The notes: generated by a model not told the origin, from the letters alone. DNA of 10,236 nucleotides from Solirubrobacterales bacterium 70-9 (GCA_001898095.1 MKSH01000076.1:3100-13335), one strand, 5' to 3'. Positions 1 to 6,318 are shown, numbered from the stretch's first letter. A program made the numbers and translations.

Positions 1-869
1 TCGGCTGCACCCTGGTCCCCGGGGACCTGAACGACGAACCGGCGATCCGCGCCGGGATGGAGGGCTGCGACGCGGTGATCCACGCGGCGGCCGTCTACGA
101 GGTCGGGATCCCGGCGTCAGAGCGCCAGTCGATGCGCGAAGCGAACATCGGCGGCACCGAACGCGTCCTCGGCGCGGCGCTGGAGGCGAAGATCGCGAAG
201 GTCGTCTACGTCTCCACCGTCGGCATCTTCGGCAACACCAACGGGCAGATCGTCGACGAGAGCTACGAACACCAAGGCGAGTTCCTCTCCGAGTACGAGA
301 AGACGAAGTGGGAAGCCCACCAGGTCGCGAAGCGGCTGATCGGCGAGGGGCTCCCCTGCGTGATCGTCCAGCCCGGCGGCGTCTACGGGCCCGGCGACAC
401 CTCCTCGGTGGGCGCGCTGCTCGACCAGTTCCTGAGCGGCAAGATGCCGCTGATCCCCTTCCCCGAGCTGGGCATGTGCCTGACCCACGTCGAGGACATC
501 GCCGGCGGCATCATCCTGGCGCTCGACAAAGGCGTCGCGGGCGAGACCTACATCATCAGCGGCCCGGTGACGACGGTGCGCGAGGCGATCGGCATCGTCG
601 CCGCGGAGACCGGCAAGAAGGCGCCGAAGCGCGCCCTGCCGACCAGGCTGATGAAGGCGCTGACGCCGATCGGCCCGCTGGTCGGGAAGATCATGGGACA
701 GCCGCCGAACCTGCGCGAGCTGATCGCCTCCGCCGACGGGGTCACCTTCTGGGCGAACCACGACAAGGCGACCAAGGAGCTCGGCTACCAACCGCGCGGC
801 CTCGAGGAGGGGCTCCGCGCGACCCTCGCGGCGGAAGGCAAACTGCCCGCCGGCACCGCCTCTGCATAA
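1..869 (+). CDS. NAD(P)-dependent epimerase/dehydratase (extended SDR), 5'-truncated
   Basis: The reading frame is open from position 3 and runs to TAA at 867-869, so the gene begins outside the window; the ATG at 57 is internal. About 288 residues are visible. They match the extended short-chain dehydrogenase/reductase family: 'GDLND' followed by 'GCDAVIHAAA' is the beta4 region near the cofactor, 'VVYVSTVGIFG' carries the catalytic Ser/Thr strand, and Y-E-K-T-K (Tyr codon at 294-296) is the YxxxK catalytic pair. 'PGGVYGPGD' is the following conserved substrate-side loop. The glycine-rich Rossmann motif must lie in the missing N-terminus. Such enzymes reduce, oxidise or epimerise nucleotide sugars or dihydroflavonol/steroid-like ketones in the cytoplasm; the sequence alone does not fix the substrate. 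The hydrolase gene follows after 9 bp, so the two may be co-transcribed. Confidence 0.85.
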   Translation, partial: GCTLVPGDLNDEPAIRAGMEGCDAVIHAAAVYEVGIPASERQSMREANIGGTERVLGAALEAKIAKVVYVSTVGIFGNTNGQIVDESYEHQGEFLSEYEKTKWEAHQVAKRLIGEGLPCVIVQPGGVYGPGDTSSVGALLDQFLSGKMPLIPFPELGMCLTHVEDIAGGIILALDKGVAGETYIISGPVTTVREAIGIVAAETGKKAPKRALPTRLMKALTPIGPLVGKIMGQPPNLRELIASADGVTFWANHDKATKELGYQPRGLEEGLRATLAAEGKLPAGTASA

Positions 870-872
870 GCT
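867..872 (+). promoter_or_regulatory. TANNNT -10-like hexamer before the MBL hydrolase
   Basis: TAAGCT lies 6 nt upstream of the ATG at 879 and overlaps the stop codon of the preceding gene. The spacing would place a transcription start at or next to the ATG. No Shine-Dalgarno is present in the 9-bp gap. No convincing -35 hexamer was found, and readthrough from the upstream gene is equally possible. Confidence 0.35.
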
Positions 873-878
873 CCCTCG

Positions 879-1715
879 ATGCGAGTCATCGATGTGGAGC
901 ACCTCGGCCGTCCCCACGCGATCGCCTGCTGGGAGGTCGACGGGATGCTGGTCGACCCCGGTCCCGAGTCATCCCTGCACACCGTCCTCGACAAGCTCGG
1001 CGACGAGCGCCCCGAGGCGATCCTCCTCACCCATATCCACCTCGACCACGCCGCCGCCACCGGCGCCCTGGTCGCCCGCTGGCCCGACCTGCCCGTCTAC
1101 GTCCACGAGCGCGGCGCCCCCCACATCGTCGACCCCTCCCGTCTCCTCGCCAGCGCCGAGCGCCTCTACGGCGACAAACTCGAGTACCTCTGGGGCAAGA
1201 TCCAGCCGGTCCCGGAGGCCAACGTCACCGCCCTGGCCGGTGGCGAGGTGGTGCGCGGCATGCGCGTCGCCTACACGCCCGGCCACGCCTCCCACCACGT
1301 CTCCTACCTGCACGAGGAGACCGGTACCGCCTTCGTCGGCGACGTCGCCGCCTGCCGCATCCCGCCGACCAACCTGATCGTGCCGCCGACCCCGCCGCCC
1401 GACATCGACGTCGAGCTCTGGGAAGACTCCATAGCCACGATCGAATCCTGGGACCCCACCACCCTCGCCCTCACCCACTTCGGCCCGGTCGACGAGCCCG
1501 CCGCGCACCTCGCCGAGGCGAAACGCCGCCTCCGCGAAGAGGCCGACCTCGTCCGCGAGATGGACGAGCCCGCCTACGAGGCCGACCTCCAGCGCCGCAT
1601 CTCCGAAGAACTCGACCCCGAGGTCCGCGAGGAGATGTTCCAGGCCGTCCCGACCGCCTACCAGTGGTCCGGCCTCGACCGCTATTGGCGCAAGAAAGCC
1701 GAGCGCGAGGCCTGA
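879..1715 (+). CDS. metallo-beta-lactamase-fold metallo-hydrolase
   Basis: This 278-aa protein has the complete MBL-fold metal-binding set. H52-x-H54-x-D56-H57 lies in 'THIHLDHAAATG', H136 in 'TPGHASHH', D155 in 'FVGDV' and H200 in 'LTHFG', enough for a dinuclear zinc (or iron) site. The N-terminus contains the usual 'GMLVDPGP' strand. Residues after about 205 form a charged, helix-rich C-terminal extension ('AEAKRRLREEADLVREMDE') of the sort that often closes over the active site. There is no signal peptide, so it is probably cytoplasmic. Known relatives hydrolyse thioesters, lactones, phosphodiesters and others, so the substrate cannot be named. It starts 9 bp after the epimerase gene, which suggests a shared small-molecule pathway. 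The ATG was chosen because it gives the usual family N-terminus right after the upstream stop. Confidence 0.88.
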   Translation: MRVIDVEHLGRPHAIACWEVDGMLVDPGPESSLHTVLDKLGDERPEAILLTHIHLDHAAATGALVARWPDLPVYVHERGAPHIVDPSRLLASAERLYGDKLEYLWGKIQPVPEANVTALAGGEVVRGMRVAYTPGHASHHVSYLHEETGTAFVGDVAACRIPPTNLIVPPTPPPDIDVELWEDSIATIESWDPTTLALTHFGPVDEPAAHLAEAKRRLREEADLVREMDEPAYEADLQRRISEELDPEVREEMFQAVPTAYQWSGLDRYWRKKAEREA

Positions 1716-1723
1716 CTAGGCGT

Positions 1724-1745
1724 GGGGGCGCCTCGCTGCGCCCTC
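1724..1745 (+). terminator. possible GC-rich stem-loop after the MBL hydrolase gene
   Basis: Nine bases after the stop codon, GGGCGC (1726-1731) can pair with GCGCCC (1738-1743) around a 6-nt loop. A G-U and a G-C pair extend the stem to 1724-1745. No T-tract follows, so if this ends transcription it would be a weak or factor-assisted terminator. A second 5-bp stem (GTGAC/GTCAC, 1851-1866) lies further on in the same convergent gap. Nothing else in 1716-1908 looks like a gene. Confidence 0.25.
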
Positions 1746-1908
1746 GGTCATTCGGTTCGGGTCACGCACGTTTGTGCGCTCCCCTCACCTCATTTCCCTG
1801 TGTCCTTGCGACGCTGGCCCACGCCTCGTCAGGCAAGGATCGCCTCAGTCGTGACCGTTCCGTCACGCCCGACCCCGGTGAGTTCGCAGTTCCCCGTACA
1901 TGGGACGG

Positions 1909-1924
1909 AAAAGTGCGAACGCAC
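1909..1924 (-). terminator. short hairpin plus T4, likely end of the dapL transcript
   Basis: On the minus strand, four bases after the dapL stop codon, GTGC-GTTC-GCAC (1924 to 1913) folds into a 4-bp stem. The inner G-C pair could make it 5 bp. It is followed at once by TTTT (1912-1909). Position and U-run suit an intrinsic terminator for the minus-strand cluster, which converges here on the plus-strand genes. The stem is short, so the call is tentative. Confidence 0.4.
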
Positions 1925-1928
1925 CGCG

Positions 1929-3098
1929 CTAAGACAGGTGGGCGCGCATCCGCTCGACCGCCTCTTCGATGCGGTCGTCGGGGGCGGTCAGGGAGATGCG
2001 GAAGAAGCCCTCGCCGCTGGGGCCGTACATCGAGCCCGGGGAGACCACCACGGCCGCCTCTTCGAGGACGGTCTCGGCGAAGGAGGTCGAGGTGTGTCCC
2101 TCGGGGACCGGGGCCCAGATGTAGATCGTACCCTTCGGGGCGGTGACGTTCACGCCGATCGCGCCGAGGGCGGCGACGACCAGATCGCGGCGGCGGGTAT
2201 AGGTGGCGTTCTGCTCGGCGAGGGGCTCGGGCGGGCCTTCGAGGGCGGCAACGCCAGCCAGCTGCAGCGCCTCGTAGAGGCCCGAGTCGACGTTCGTCTT
2301 CAGGCGCCAGTAGGACTGGATCGCGTCGGCATTGCCGAGGATCGCGGCGACCCGCCAGCCGGTCATGTTGTAGCCCTTGGAGAGCGAGAAGACCTCGACC
2401 CCGACCTCCTTGGCGCCGGGCGTGGCGAGGAAACTGGGCGCGACGTAGCCGTCGTAGGTCGTCTCCGAGTAGGCGTTGTCGTGGACGATGAGGATCTCGT
2501 GCTCGCGGGCGAAGGCGACGACTTCCTCGAAGAACCCTTCGGGGACGATCGCCCCGGTCGGGTTGTTCGGGTAGTTGATGAACATCATCTTCGCCTTGGC
2601 AAGCGACTCGGCGGGAATCGCCGCGAGGTCGGGCGCGAAGCCCTTCTCGGGCAGCAGCGGCAGCAGCTCGGCGGTGGCGCCGTGGAGCAGCGGCCCGCCG
2701 GTGTAGACCGGGTAGCCGGGATCCGAGGCGAGGGCCACGTCGCCCGGGTCGAGGAAGGCGTTGCAGAGGTTGTAGATGCACTCCTTGGCGCCGATCGTCG
2801 GGATCACCTCGTCGGCGGCATCGATCTGCACGCCGAAGCGGCGATCGTAGAAGTCGGCGAAGGCCTGGCGGAACTCCTCCCGGCCGCGGTTCGAGGGGTA
2901 CTGGTGGGTCGACGGGTCGGCGACCGCCTTCTGCATCGCCTCGACGATGTAGGGGTAGGTCGGCTGGTCGGGATCGCCGATCCCGAGGCTGATCACGTCG
3001 ATGCCGGCGGCTTTCTTCTCCGCGATCCGACGCTCCAGTTCCTGGAACATGTAGGGCGGGATCTGCTGGAGGCGCTTGGAAGGCTCGGCGATTGGCAT
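1929..3098 (-). CDS. dapL: LL-diaminopimelate aminotransferase (class I/II PLP aminotransferase)
   Basis: This 389-aa fold-type I aminotransferase is most like LL-diaminopimelate aminotransferase, which converts tetrahydrodipicolinate plus glutamate directly to LL-DAP. Visible signatures are 'LGIGDPD' (38-44), 'NYPNNPTG' with the PLP-ring Asn (175-182), 'HDNAYSE' with Asp207 and Tyr210, 'SLSKGYNMTGWR' with the Schiff-base Lys241, and 'FFRISL' with the carboxylate-binding Arg367. The length is normal for the family. The functional call rests on overall sequence and on dapF lying 52 bp upstream in the same orientation: the two enzymes act in sequence towards meso-DAP. General aspartate or alanine aminotransferase relatives cannot be excluded from sequence alone. 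The ATG gives the usual N-terminus ('SKRLQQIPPYMF'); there is no Shine-Dalgarno, but a TAGATT hexamer lies 7 nt upstream. Confidence 0.85.
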   Translation of the reverse strand: MPIAEPSKRLQQIPPYMFQELERRIAEKKAAGIDVISLGIGDPDQPTYPYIVEAMQKAVADPSTHQYPSNRGREEFRQAFADFYDRRFGVQIDAADEVIPTIGAKECIYNLCNAFLDPGDVALASDPGYPVYTGGPLLHGATAELLPLLPEKGFAPDLAAIPAESLAKAKMMFINYPNNPTGAIVPEGFFEEVVAFAREHEILIVHDNAYSETTYDGYVAPSFLATPGAKEVGVEVFSLSKGYNMTGWRVAAILGNADAIQSYWRLKTNVDSGLYEALQLAGVAALEGPPEPLAEQNATYTRRRDLVVAALGAIGVNVTAPKGTIYIWAPVPEGHTSTSFAETVLEEAAVVVSPGSMYGPSGEGFFRISLTAPDDRIEEAVERMRAHLS

Positions 3099-3105
3099 GG
3101 GCCGG

Positions 3106-3111
3106 AATCTA
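3106..3111 (-). promoter_or_regulatory. TANNNT -10-like hexamer before dapL
   Basis: Read on the minus strand, TAGATT is followed by 7 nt and then the dapL ATG, so a transcript would begin at or within a base or two of the start codon. There is no Shine-Dalgarno between them. No clear -35 hexamer lies at the right distance; the upstream DNA there is a GC-only palindrome. Confidence 0.4.
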
Positions 3112-3117
3112 TTGATC

Positions 3118-3131
3118 CGCGCCGCGGCGCG
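3118..3131. repeat. 14-bp perfect palindrome upstream of dapL
   Basis: CGCGCCGCGGCGCG is its own reverse complement. It lies in the 52-bp gap between dapF and dapL, about 20 bp upstream of the dapL start and next to the -10-like hexamer. It could be an operator or a small hairpin. In GC-rich DNA such palindromes also arise by chance, so no function is assigned. Confidence 0.3.
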
Positions 3132-3150
3132 AGCGGCGGGCGCGCGGGCG

Positions 3151-3996
3151 TCAGTCCTGCTCGCCGAGCGCGGCCAGCAGCTCGTCGGAGGCCTCGCCCG
3201 CGTAGACGGGCTCGGCCCACCCGTCGAGGCGGACAGCCAGGTCCTCGCCGACCTCGACGGTCAGCTGACCGCCGTCGAGCTCGACCGTCAACGGGCTCGG
3301 CGCGCCGCGCAGGAAGGCGGTGACCGCGGCGCCGGAAGCGCCGGTGCCGGAGGAGAGCGTCTCCCCCACGCCGCGCTCGAAGATCCGGGCGCGGACGGTC
3401 GAGCCGTCGATCGCCAGGAAGGAGACGTTGGTGCGGTTCGGGAAGAGCTCGGAGGCTTCGATCTCCGGCCCGATCTCGGGCAGGTCGAGGTCCTCGAGCT
3501 CCTCCGCGTCGACGACGATCGCGCACTGCGGGTTGCCGATCGAGACGTGTTGGAACTCCCACTCGCGGCCCGCCGAGGTGACGGTGCCGCGGCCGTCGGG
3601 GCCGCCGGAGGGGAAGTCCTTCGAGGTGGTCGAGGCCTTGCCCATGTCGACCGAGCAGGTCAGCTCGCCGGTGATCGTCGGCCGGATCGGCCCGGCGACG
3701 GTCGAGATCGCGAACTCCTCGGCGTCGGTCCAGCCGTTGCGCCGCAGGTAGAGGATCGCCTCGCGGGCACCGTTGCCGGAAAGCTCCGCCTCGGAGCCGT
3801 CGGGGTTGAAGATCCGCAGGTCGGCGACGAACTTCGGATCGTCGCTCGGCGCCAGCAACAGGATCCCGTCCGCCCCGACCCCGAAGTGCGGATCGCACAA
3901 CCACTCGATCCGGGCCTCGGTGAGCTCCCAAGGGAGGTTCTTGCGCTCGAGGATCAGGTAGTCGTTCCCCAGCGCCTGCCACTTCTCGAATTTCAC
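3151..3996 (-). CDS. dapF: diaminopimelate epimerase family protein with Ser in place of both catalytic Cys
   Basis: This 281-aa protein is of DapF type; DapF interconverts LL- and meso-diaminopimelate. It begins at GTG (3994-3996): 'KFEKWQALGNDYLI' is the standard family N-terminus, and the open frame upstream lies over miaA in another frame. Conserved parts include N11 in 'LGNDYL', 'GVGADGILLL' (39-48), 'FNPDGSEAELSGNGAR' (63-78), 'IGNPQC' (153-158), 'FPNRTNV' (185-191) and 'ERGVGETLSSGTGA' (207-220). In characterised DapF the two acid/base cysteines sit in '(Q/M)CGNGAR' and 'ACG(S/T)GA'. Here they are Ser73 (codon 3778-3780) and Ser216 (codon 3349-3351), both TCC. The rest of the site is intact and the length is normal. 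The miaA stop overlaps its start (GTGA), and dapL follows after 52 bp. It may be a Ser-Ser epimerase, or an enzyme of altered function. Confidence 0.88.
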   Translation of the reverse strand: MKFEKWQALGNDYLILERKNLPWELTEARIEWLCDPHFGVGADGILLLAPSDDPKFVADLRIFNPDGSEAELSGNGAREAILYLRRNGWTDAEEFAISTVAGPIRPTITGELTCSVDMGKASTTSKDFPSGGPDGRGTVTSAGREWEFQHVSIGNPQCAIVVDAEELEDLDLPEIGPEIEASELFPNRTNVSFLAIDGSTVRARIFERGVGETLSSGTGASGAAVTAFLRGAPSPLTVELDGGQLTVEVGEDLAVRLDGWAEPVYAGEASDELLAALGEQD

Positions 3997-4730
3997 GGCG
4001 CGGACCCTATCGACGCGAGGATCCGCCCGGCCGCCTCGCCGTCGGTGAGGTCGGTCCGATCGATCGTCGTCAGGTCGGGAATTTTGCGCATCCAGGTCAG
4101 CTGGCGCCGGGCGTAGTTGCGCGACCGCCGCTTCATCGTCTCCAGATCCCCGGCGAGGAGCTCGTTCAGCCCCAGGGCTTTGCGCGCGGTGCGCCCGGCC
4201 CCGAGCTCGTCGGCCCGCCGCGCCTCCTCCTCCCCGCCGTTGGCGACGATCCAGTCGACCCGCGCATCGATCCGCTCGTAGAGCTTCGCCCGGTCCATGT
4301 CGAGCCCGAAGAGTTGGGTCGGATGCCGAGTGACGCCGGACCAAAGCTCCGACTCCTCGTCGAAGGCGGGAACTTTCCGCAGCGAAAGGTCGGCAAGTGC
4401 AGCACGGAGGTAGAGCCCCGTTCCCCCGACGACGATCGGCGTCTTTCCCGCTGCCACTGCAACATCGATCGCCTCGTGTGCCAACGGCATGTACTCGTGG
4501 ATCGAAAAGTCCGCCGTGACCGGCACGATCCCCAGCAACTCATGCGGCAGCACCGCCCGCTCAGCGGCCGTGGCAGCCCCCGTAAGCGCATCGAGCCCTT
4601 CGTACACCTGCAGCGCATCACAGTTGATCGCCACCGGCTCCTCGCCCCGCGCGCACAGCAGCCCCGCCAGCGCCACGGCCACGCCGGTCTTGCCAACGCC
4701 CGTGGGCCCAAACAGCGCCAGAACCGTCAA
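3993..4730 (-). CDS. miaA: tRNA dimethylallyltransferase, short form lacking most of the insertion domain
   Basis: This 245-aa MiaA homologue would transfer dimethylallyl to N6 of A37 in tRNAs reading UNN codons (i6A). The N-terminus carries the P-loop 'GPTGVGKT' (8-15), 'NCDALQVYEGLD' with the likely general base Asp38, and 'VVGGTGLYLRA' (100-110). The C-terminal half has 'LFGLDMDRAKLYERIDARV' (140-158), 'TARKALGLNELL' (181-192) and 'RNYARRQLTWMRK' (204-216). Only about 30 residues separate 'YLRA' from 'GLDMD', against roughly 80-90 in ordinary MiaA (about 300 aa), so the helical insertion with the RRxxRALE-type segment is missing in frame. The start is TTG at 4728-4730; no ATG or GTG start is available upstream, and there is no Shine-Dalgarno. 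The start abuts a long inverted repeat. The stop overlaps the dapF start by 4 nt. Confidence 0.85.
   Translation of the reverse strand: MTVLALFGPTGVGKTGVAVALAGLLCARGEEPVAINCDALQVYEGLDALTGAATAAERAVLPHELLGIVPVTADFSIHEYMPLAHEAIDVAVAAGKTPIVVGGTGLYLRAALADLSLRKVPAFDEESELWSGVTRHPTQLFGLDMDRAKLYERIDARVDWIVANGGEEEARRADELGAGRTARKALGLNELLAGDLETMKRRSRNYARRQLTWMRKIPDLTTIDRTDLTDGEAAGRILASIGSAP
4004..4009 (-). promoter_or_regulatory. TANNNT -10-like hexamer before dapF
   Basis: On the minus strand TAGGGT lies 7 nt before the dapF GTG, inside the 3' end of miaA. If used, it would give a leaderless dapF transcript independent of miaA. No -35 element was recognised. The same bases also encode MiaA residues, so this could be chance; it counts mainly because of the matching pattern at other genes here. 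Confidence 0.3.
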
Positions 4731-4840
4731 GGGGACGTCCGTGAGGCCCCGAACGGCTTGTACTTTTTCGTTGCGAGCCCGGCCGGCAGCCGCGAACCCA
4801 TCACCGAAAAAGTTGAGAGAGGGGCCTCACGGACGTCCCC
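4731..4840. repeat. 110-bp palindromic element between miaB and miaA (20-bp perfect arms)
   Basis: The arms 4731-4750 (GGGGACGTCCGTGAGGCCCC) and 4821-4840 are perfect reverse complements. A second inner pair, ACTTTTTCG (4762-4770) and CGAAAAAGT (4805-4813), is also perfect, with unequal spacers of 11 and 7 nt. The 34 nt in the middle are GC-rich. The left arm ends exactly at the miaA TTG start. The right arm lies inside the miaB reading frame and encodes part of its last residues. There is no T-run on either side, so it is not a standard intrinsic terminator. It may be a mobile palindromic unit of REP/MITE type, or an RNA hairpin that hides the miaA start. Confidence 0.8.
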
Positions 4841-6126
4841 GCAAGCGTCTGTGACGTAGCAGTCTCGATCTCCACGTCGACCATTTCCCCCGCCTCGGCG
4901 ATCCCTTCGAAGTTGACCGCCTTGTTATGCCGGGTGCGCCCGCGCAATCTGGTCGGATCAGTTCGACTGGGCCCCTCGACCAAGACCTCCATCGTCCGCC
5001 CCACGAACCTCTGCGCCCGCTCCGCGGCCCGTCTTTGCACGACCTCGACCAGCCGTTCCATCCGCTCGACCTTGACCGGGTGCGGGACCTGGCCGTCCAT
5101 GGTCGCCGCCTCGGTTTCGCGCCGCGGGCTGAAGACGAAAGTGAAGGCGCCGTCGTAGCGGACCTCCTCCGCCACTTCCAGGGTTTCGGCGAAGTCGGCC
5201 TCGGTCTCGCCGGGGAAGCCGACGATGATGTCGGTGGTGATCGCGCAGTCGGGAACGTGCTCGCGGATCAGCGCCACGCGGTCCATGTAGCGCCCGCGGT
5301 CGTAGGTGCGGCGCATCCGTTTCAGGATCGCGCTGGAGCCCGACTGGAGCGGCAGGTGGATCTGCTCGCAGAGCGCCGGCAGCTCGGCATGGGCGCGGAT
5401 CACGTCCTCCTTCATGTCCTTCGGGTGCGGGCTCGTGTAGCGGATGCGGTCGATGCCGGGGACGGCGTCGACGCGGGTGAGCAGCTCGGCGAAGGTGATC
5501 CGGGTGTCGGTCGGCAGATCGCGCCCGTAGCTGTTCACGTTCTGACCCAGCAGCGTCACCTCGCGGACCCCGTCGGCGGCCAGCGCCTCGGCCTCGAGCA
5601 GCAGCTCCCCCGGGTCGCGGCTGACCTCGCGGCCACGGGTCGAGGGCACGATGCAGTAGGAGCAGCGGCAGTTGCAGCCCTGGGCGATCTGCAGCCAACC
5701 CTGGAACTCGCGCTCGCGACGGGTCGGCAGGTGGCCGGCGAAGTCCTCGAACTCGAAGTACCCCTGGGCGGTGAGCGAATCGGAGTTCAGGAACTCGGCC
5801 AACTTGTGGATCTGGCCCGGGCCGAAGGCCACGTCGACGAACGGGAAGCGCTCGAAGACCTCCTCCTTCACCGACTGGGCCCAGCAGCCGCCGACGCCGA
5901 CGGTGCGCTCCGGGTCTTCGCCCTTCAACCGCTTCGCCTCGCCGAGATGGGCGATGAAGCGACTGTCGGCCGACTCGCGGATCGAGCAGGTGTTGAAGAG
6001 GATCAGGTCGGCTTCGGCGCGCTCCGCCGCCTCCTCGTAGCCGAGCGAGGTCAGCATGCCCCGCATCCGCTCGGAGTCATGCACGTTCATCTGGCACCCG
6101 AAAGTGGTGACGTGGAAGCGCTTCAC
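4801..6126 (-). CDS. miaB: tRNA-2-methylthio-N6-dimethylallyladenosine synthase MiaB
   Basis: This 441-aa radical-SAM methylthiotransferase converts i6A37 to ms2i6A37 in tRNA. The UPF0004 N-terminal domain supplies C11 ('TTFGCQMN'), C47 ('FNTCSIRE') and C81 ('GCWAQ') for the auxiliary 4Fe-4S cluster. The radical-SAM motif C151-xxx-C155-xx-C158 lies in 'QGCNCRCSYC'; C153 is an extra cysteine inside it. 'IIVGFPGETEADF' is typical of the central domain, and roughly 380-430 is the TRAM RNA-binding domain. The start is GTG at 6124-6126, giving 'VKRFHVTTFGCQMN', the usual family N-terminus. An in-frame ATG 186 bp upstream would add a low-complexity Arg-rich leader and was rejected. The last residues (from about 'TSVRPLSQLFR') are encoded by the inverted repeat at 4731-4840 and look unlike normal family ends. 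miaA follows 70 nt downstream. Confidence 0.95.
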   Translation of the reverse strand: MKRFHVTTFGCQMNVHDSERMRGMLTSLGYEEAAERAEADLILFNTCSIRESADSRFIAHLGEAKRLKGEDPERTVGVGGCWAQSVKEEVFERFPFVDVAFGPGQIHKLAEFLNSDSLTAQGYFEFEDFAGHLPTRREREFQGWLQIAQGCNCRCSYCIVPSTRGREVSRDPGELLLEAEALAADGVREVTLLGQNVNSYGRDLPTDTRITFAELLTRVDAVPGIDRIRYTSPHPKDMKEDVIRAHAELPALCEQIHLPLQSGSSAILKRMRRTYDRGRYMDRVALIREHVPDCAITTDIIVGFPGETEADFAETLEVAEEVRYDGAFTFVFSPRRETEAATMDGQVPHPVKVERMERLVEVVQRRAAERAQRFVGRTMEVLVEGPSRTDPTRLRGRTRHNKAVNFEGIAEAGEMVDVEIETATSQTLAGTSVRPLSQLFR

Positions 6127-6132
6127 GCGCTC

Positions 6133-6138
6133 AGGGTA
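6133..6138 (-). promoter_or_regulatory. TANNNT -10-like hexamer before miaB
   Basis: On the minus strand TACCCT is followed by 6 nt and then the GTG start of miaB. No Shine-Dalgarno separates them. The position fits a leaderless transcript and supports the GTG over the longer ATG start. Confidence 0.35.
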
Positions 6139-6203
6139 CCGACCGATGGCCCGATCCCTCACCCAAATCCAACCCAGAACCGAAAGCCCTCGGGCGGGTG
6201 ACG

Positions 6204-6283
6204 GGCGCCGGGATCTGGCGCCGCAATCGGTGCGCGTGGCAAGGACGCAGACCCGAAGGCGTGGCAGCGCCACGTCGAGGGTC
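6204..6283. repeat. hairpin-forming sequences in the miaB upstream gap
   Basis: The 221-bp gap 6127-6347 holds no gene I can support but several inverted repeats. GGCGCC at 6204-6209 and 6217-6222 can pair around a 7-nt loop. GACCC/GGGTC (6250-6254 and 6279-6283) encloses CGTGGC/GCCACG (6260-6265 and 6269-6274) around a 3-nt loop. The heptamer GCGTGGC occurs three times nearby (around 6234, 6259 and 6298). This could be leader structure of miaB or a small RNA; no named RNA family was recognised. Confidence 0.3.
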
Positions 6284-6318
6284 GAGGACGCCGCTACGCG
6301 TGGCGAGGGCAAGCCAGA

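Noticed and set aside
1741..1790. tRNA-like T-loop (GGTTCGGGTC) in the convergent gap
   Set aside because: The invariant A after the RA position is missing, and no acceptor, D or anticodon arms can be paired around it.
308..2146. 612-codon plus-strand frame over the epimerase and hydrolase genes
   Set aside because: Arg/Pro-rich low-complexity translation across two genes with clear motifs in other frames and across the intergenic gap.
1722..3323. Long plus-strand open frame (533 codons) opposite dapL
   Set aside because: It is a shadow of the GC-biased dapL codons: Arg/Gly/Asp-rich, no family features, and it runs past both ends of the real gene.
3997..4344. Upstream extension of the dapF frame into miaA
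   Set aside because: The extra 116 codons lie over miaA in another frame and are Arg/Asp-rich. The family N-terminus begins at the GTG overlapping the miaA stop.
4731..4826. Open frame upstream of the miaA TTG that could lengthen MiaA
   Set aside because: The frame is open back to a TGA at 4827-4829 and translates plausibly, but it holds no ATG, GTG or TTG, so no longer start is available.
6127..6312. In-frame upstream ATG extension of miaB
   Set aside because: It adds 62 low-complexity residues absent from the family; the GTG at 6124-6126 gives the conserved N-terminus with a -10-like hexamer 6 nt before it.
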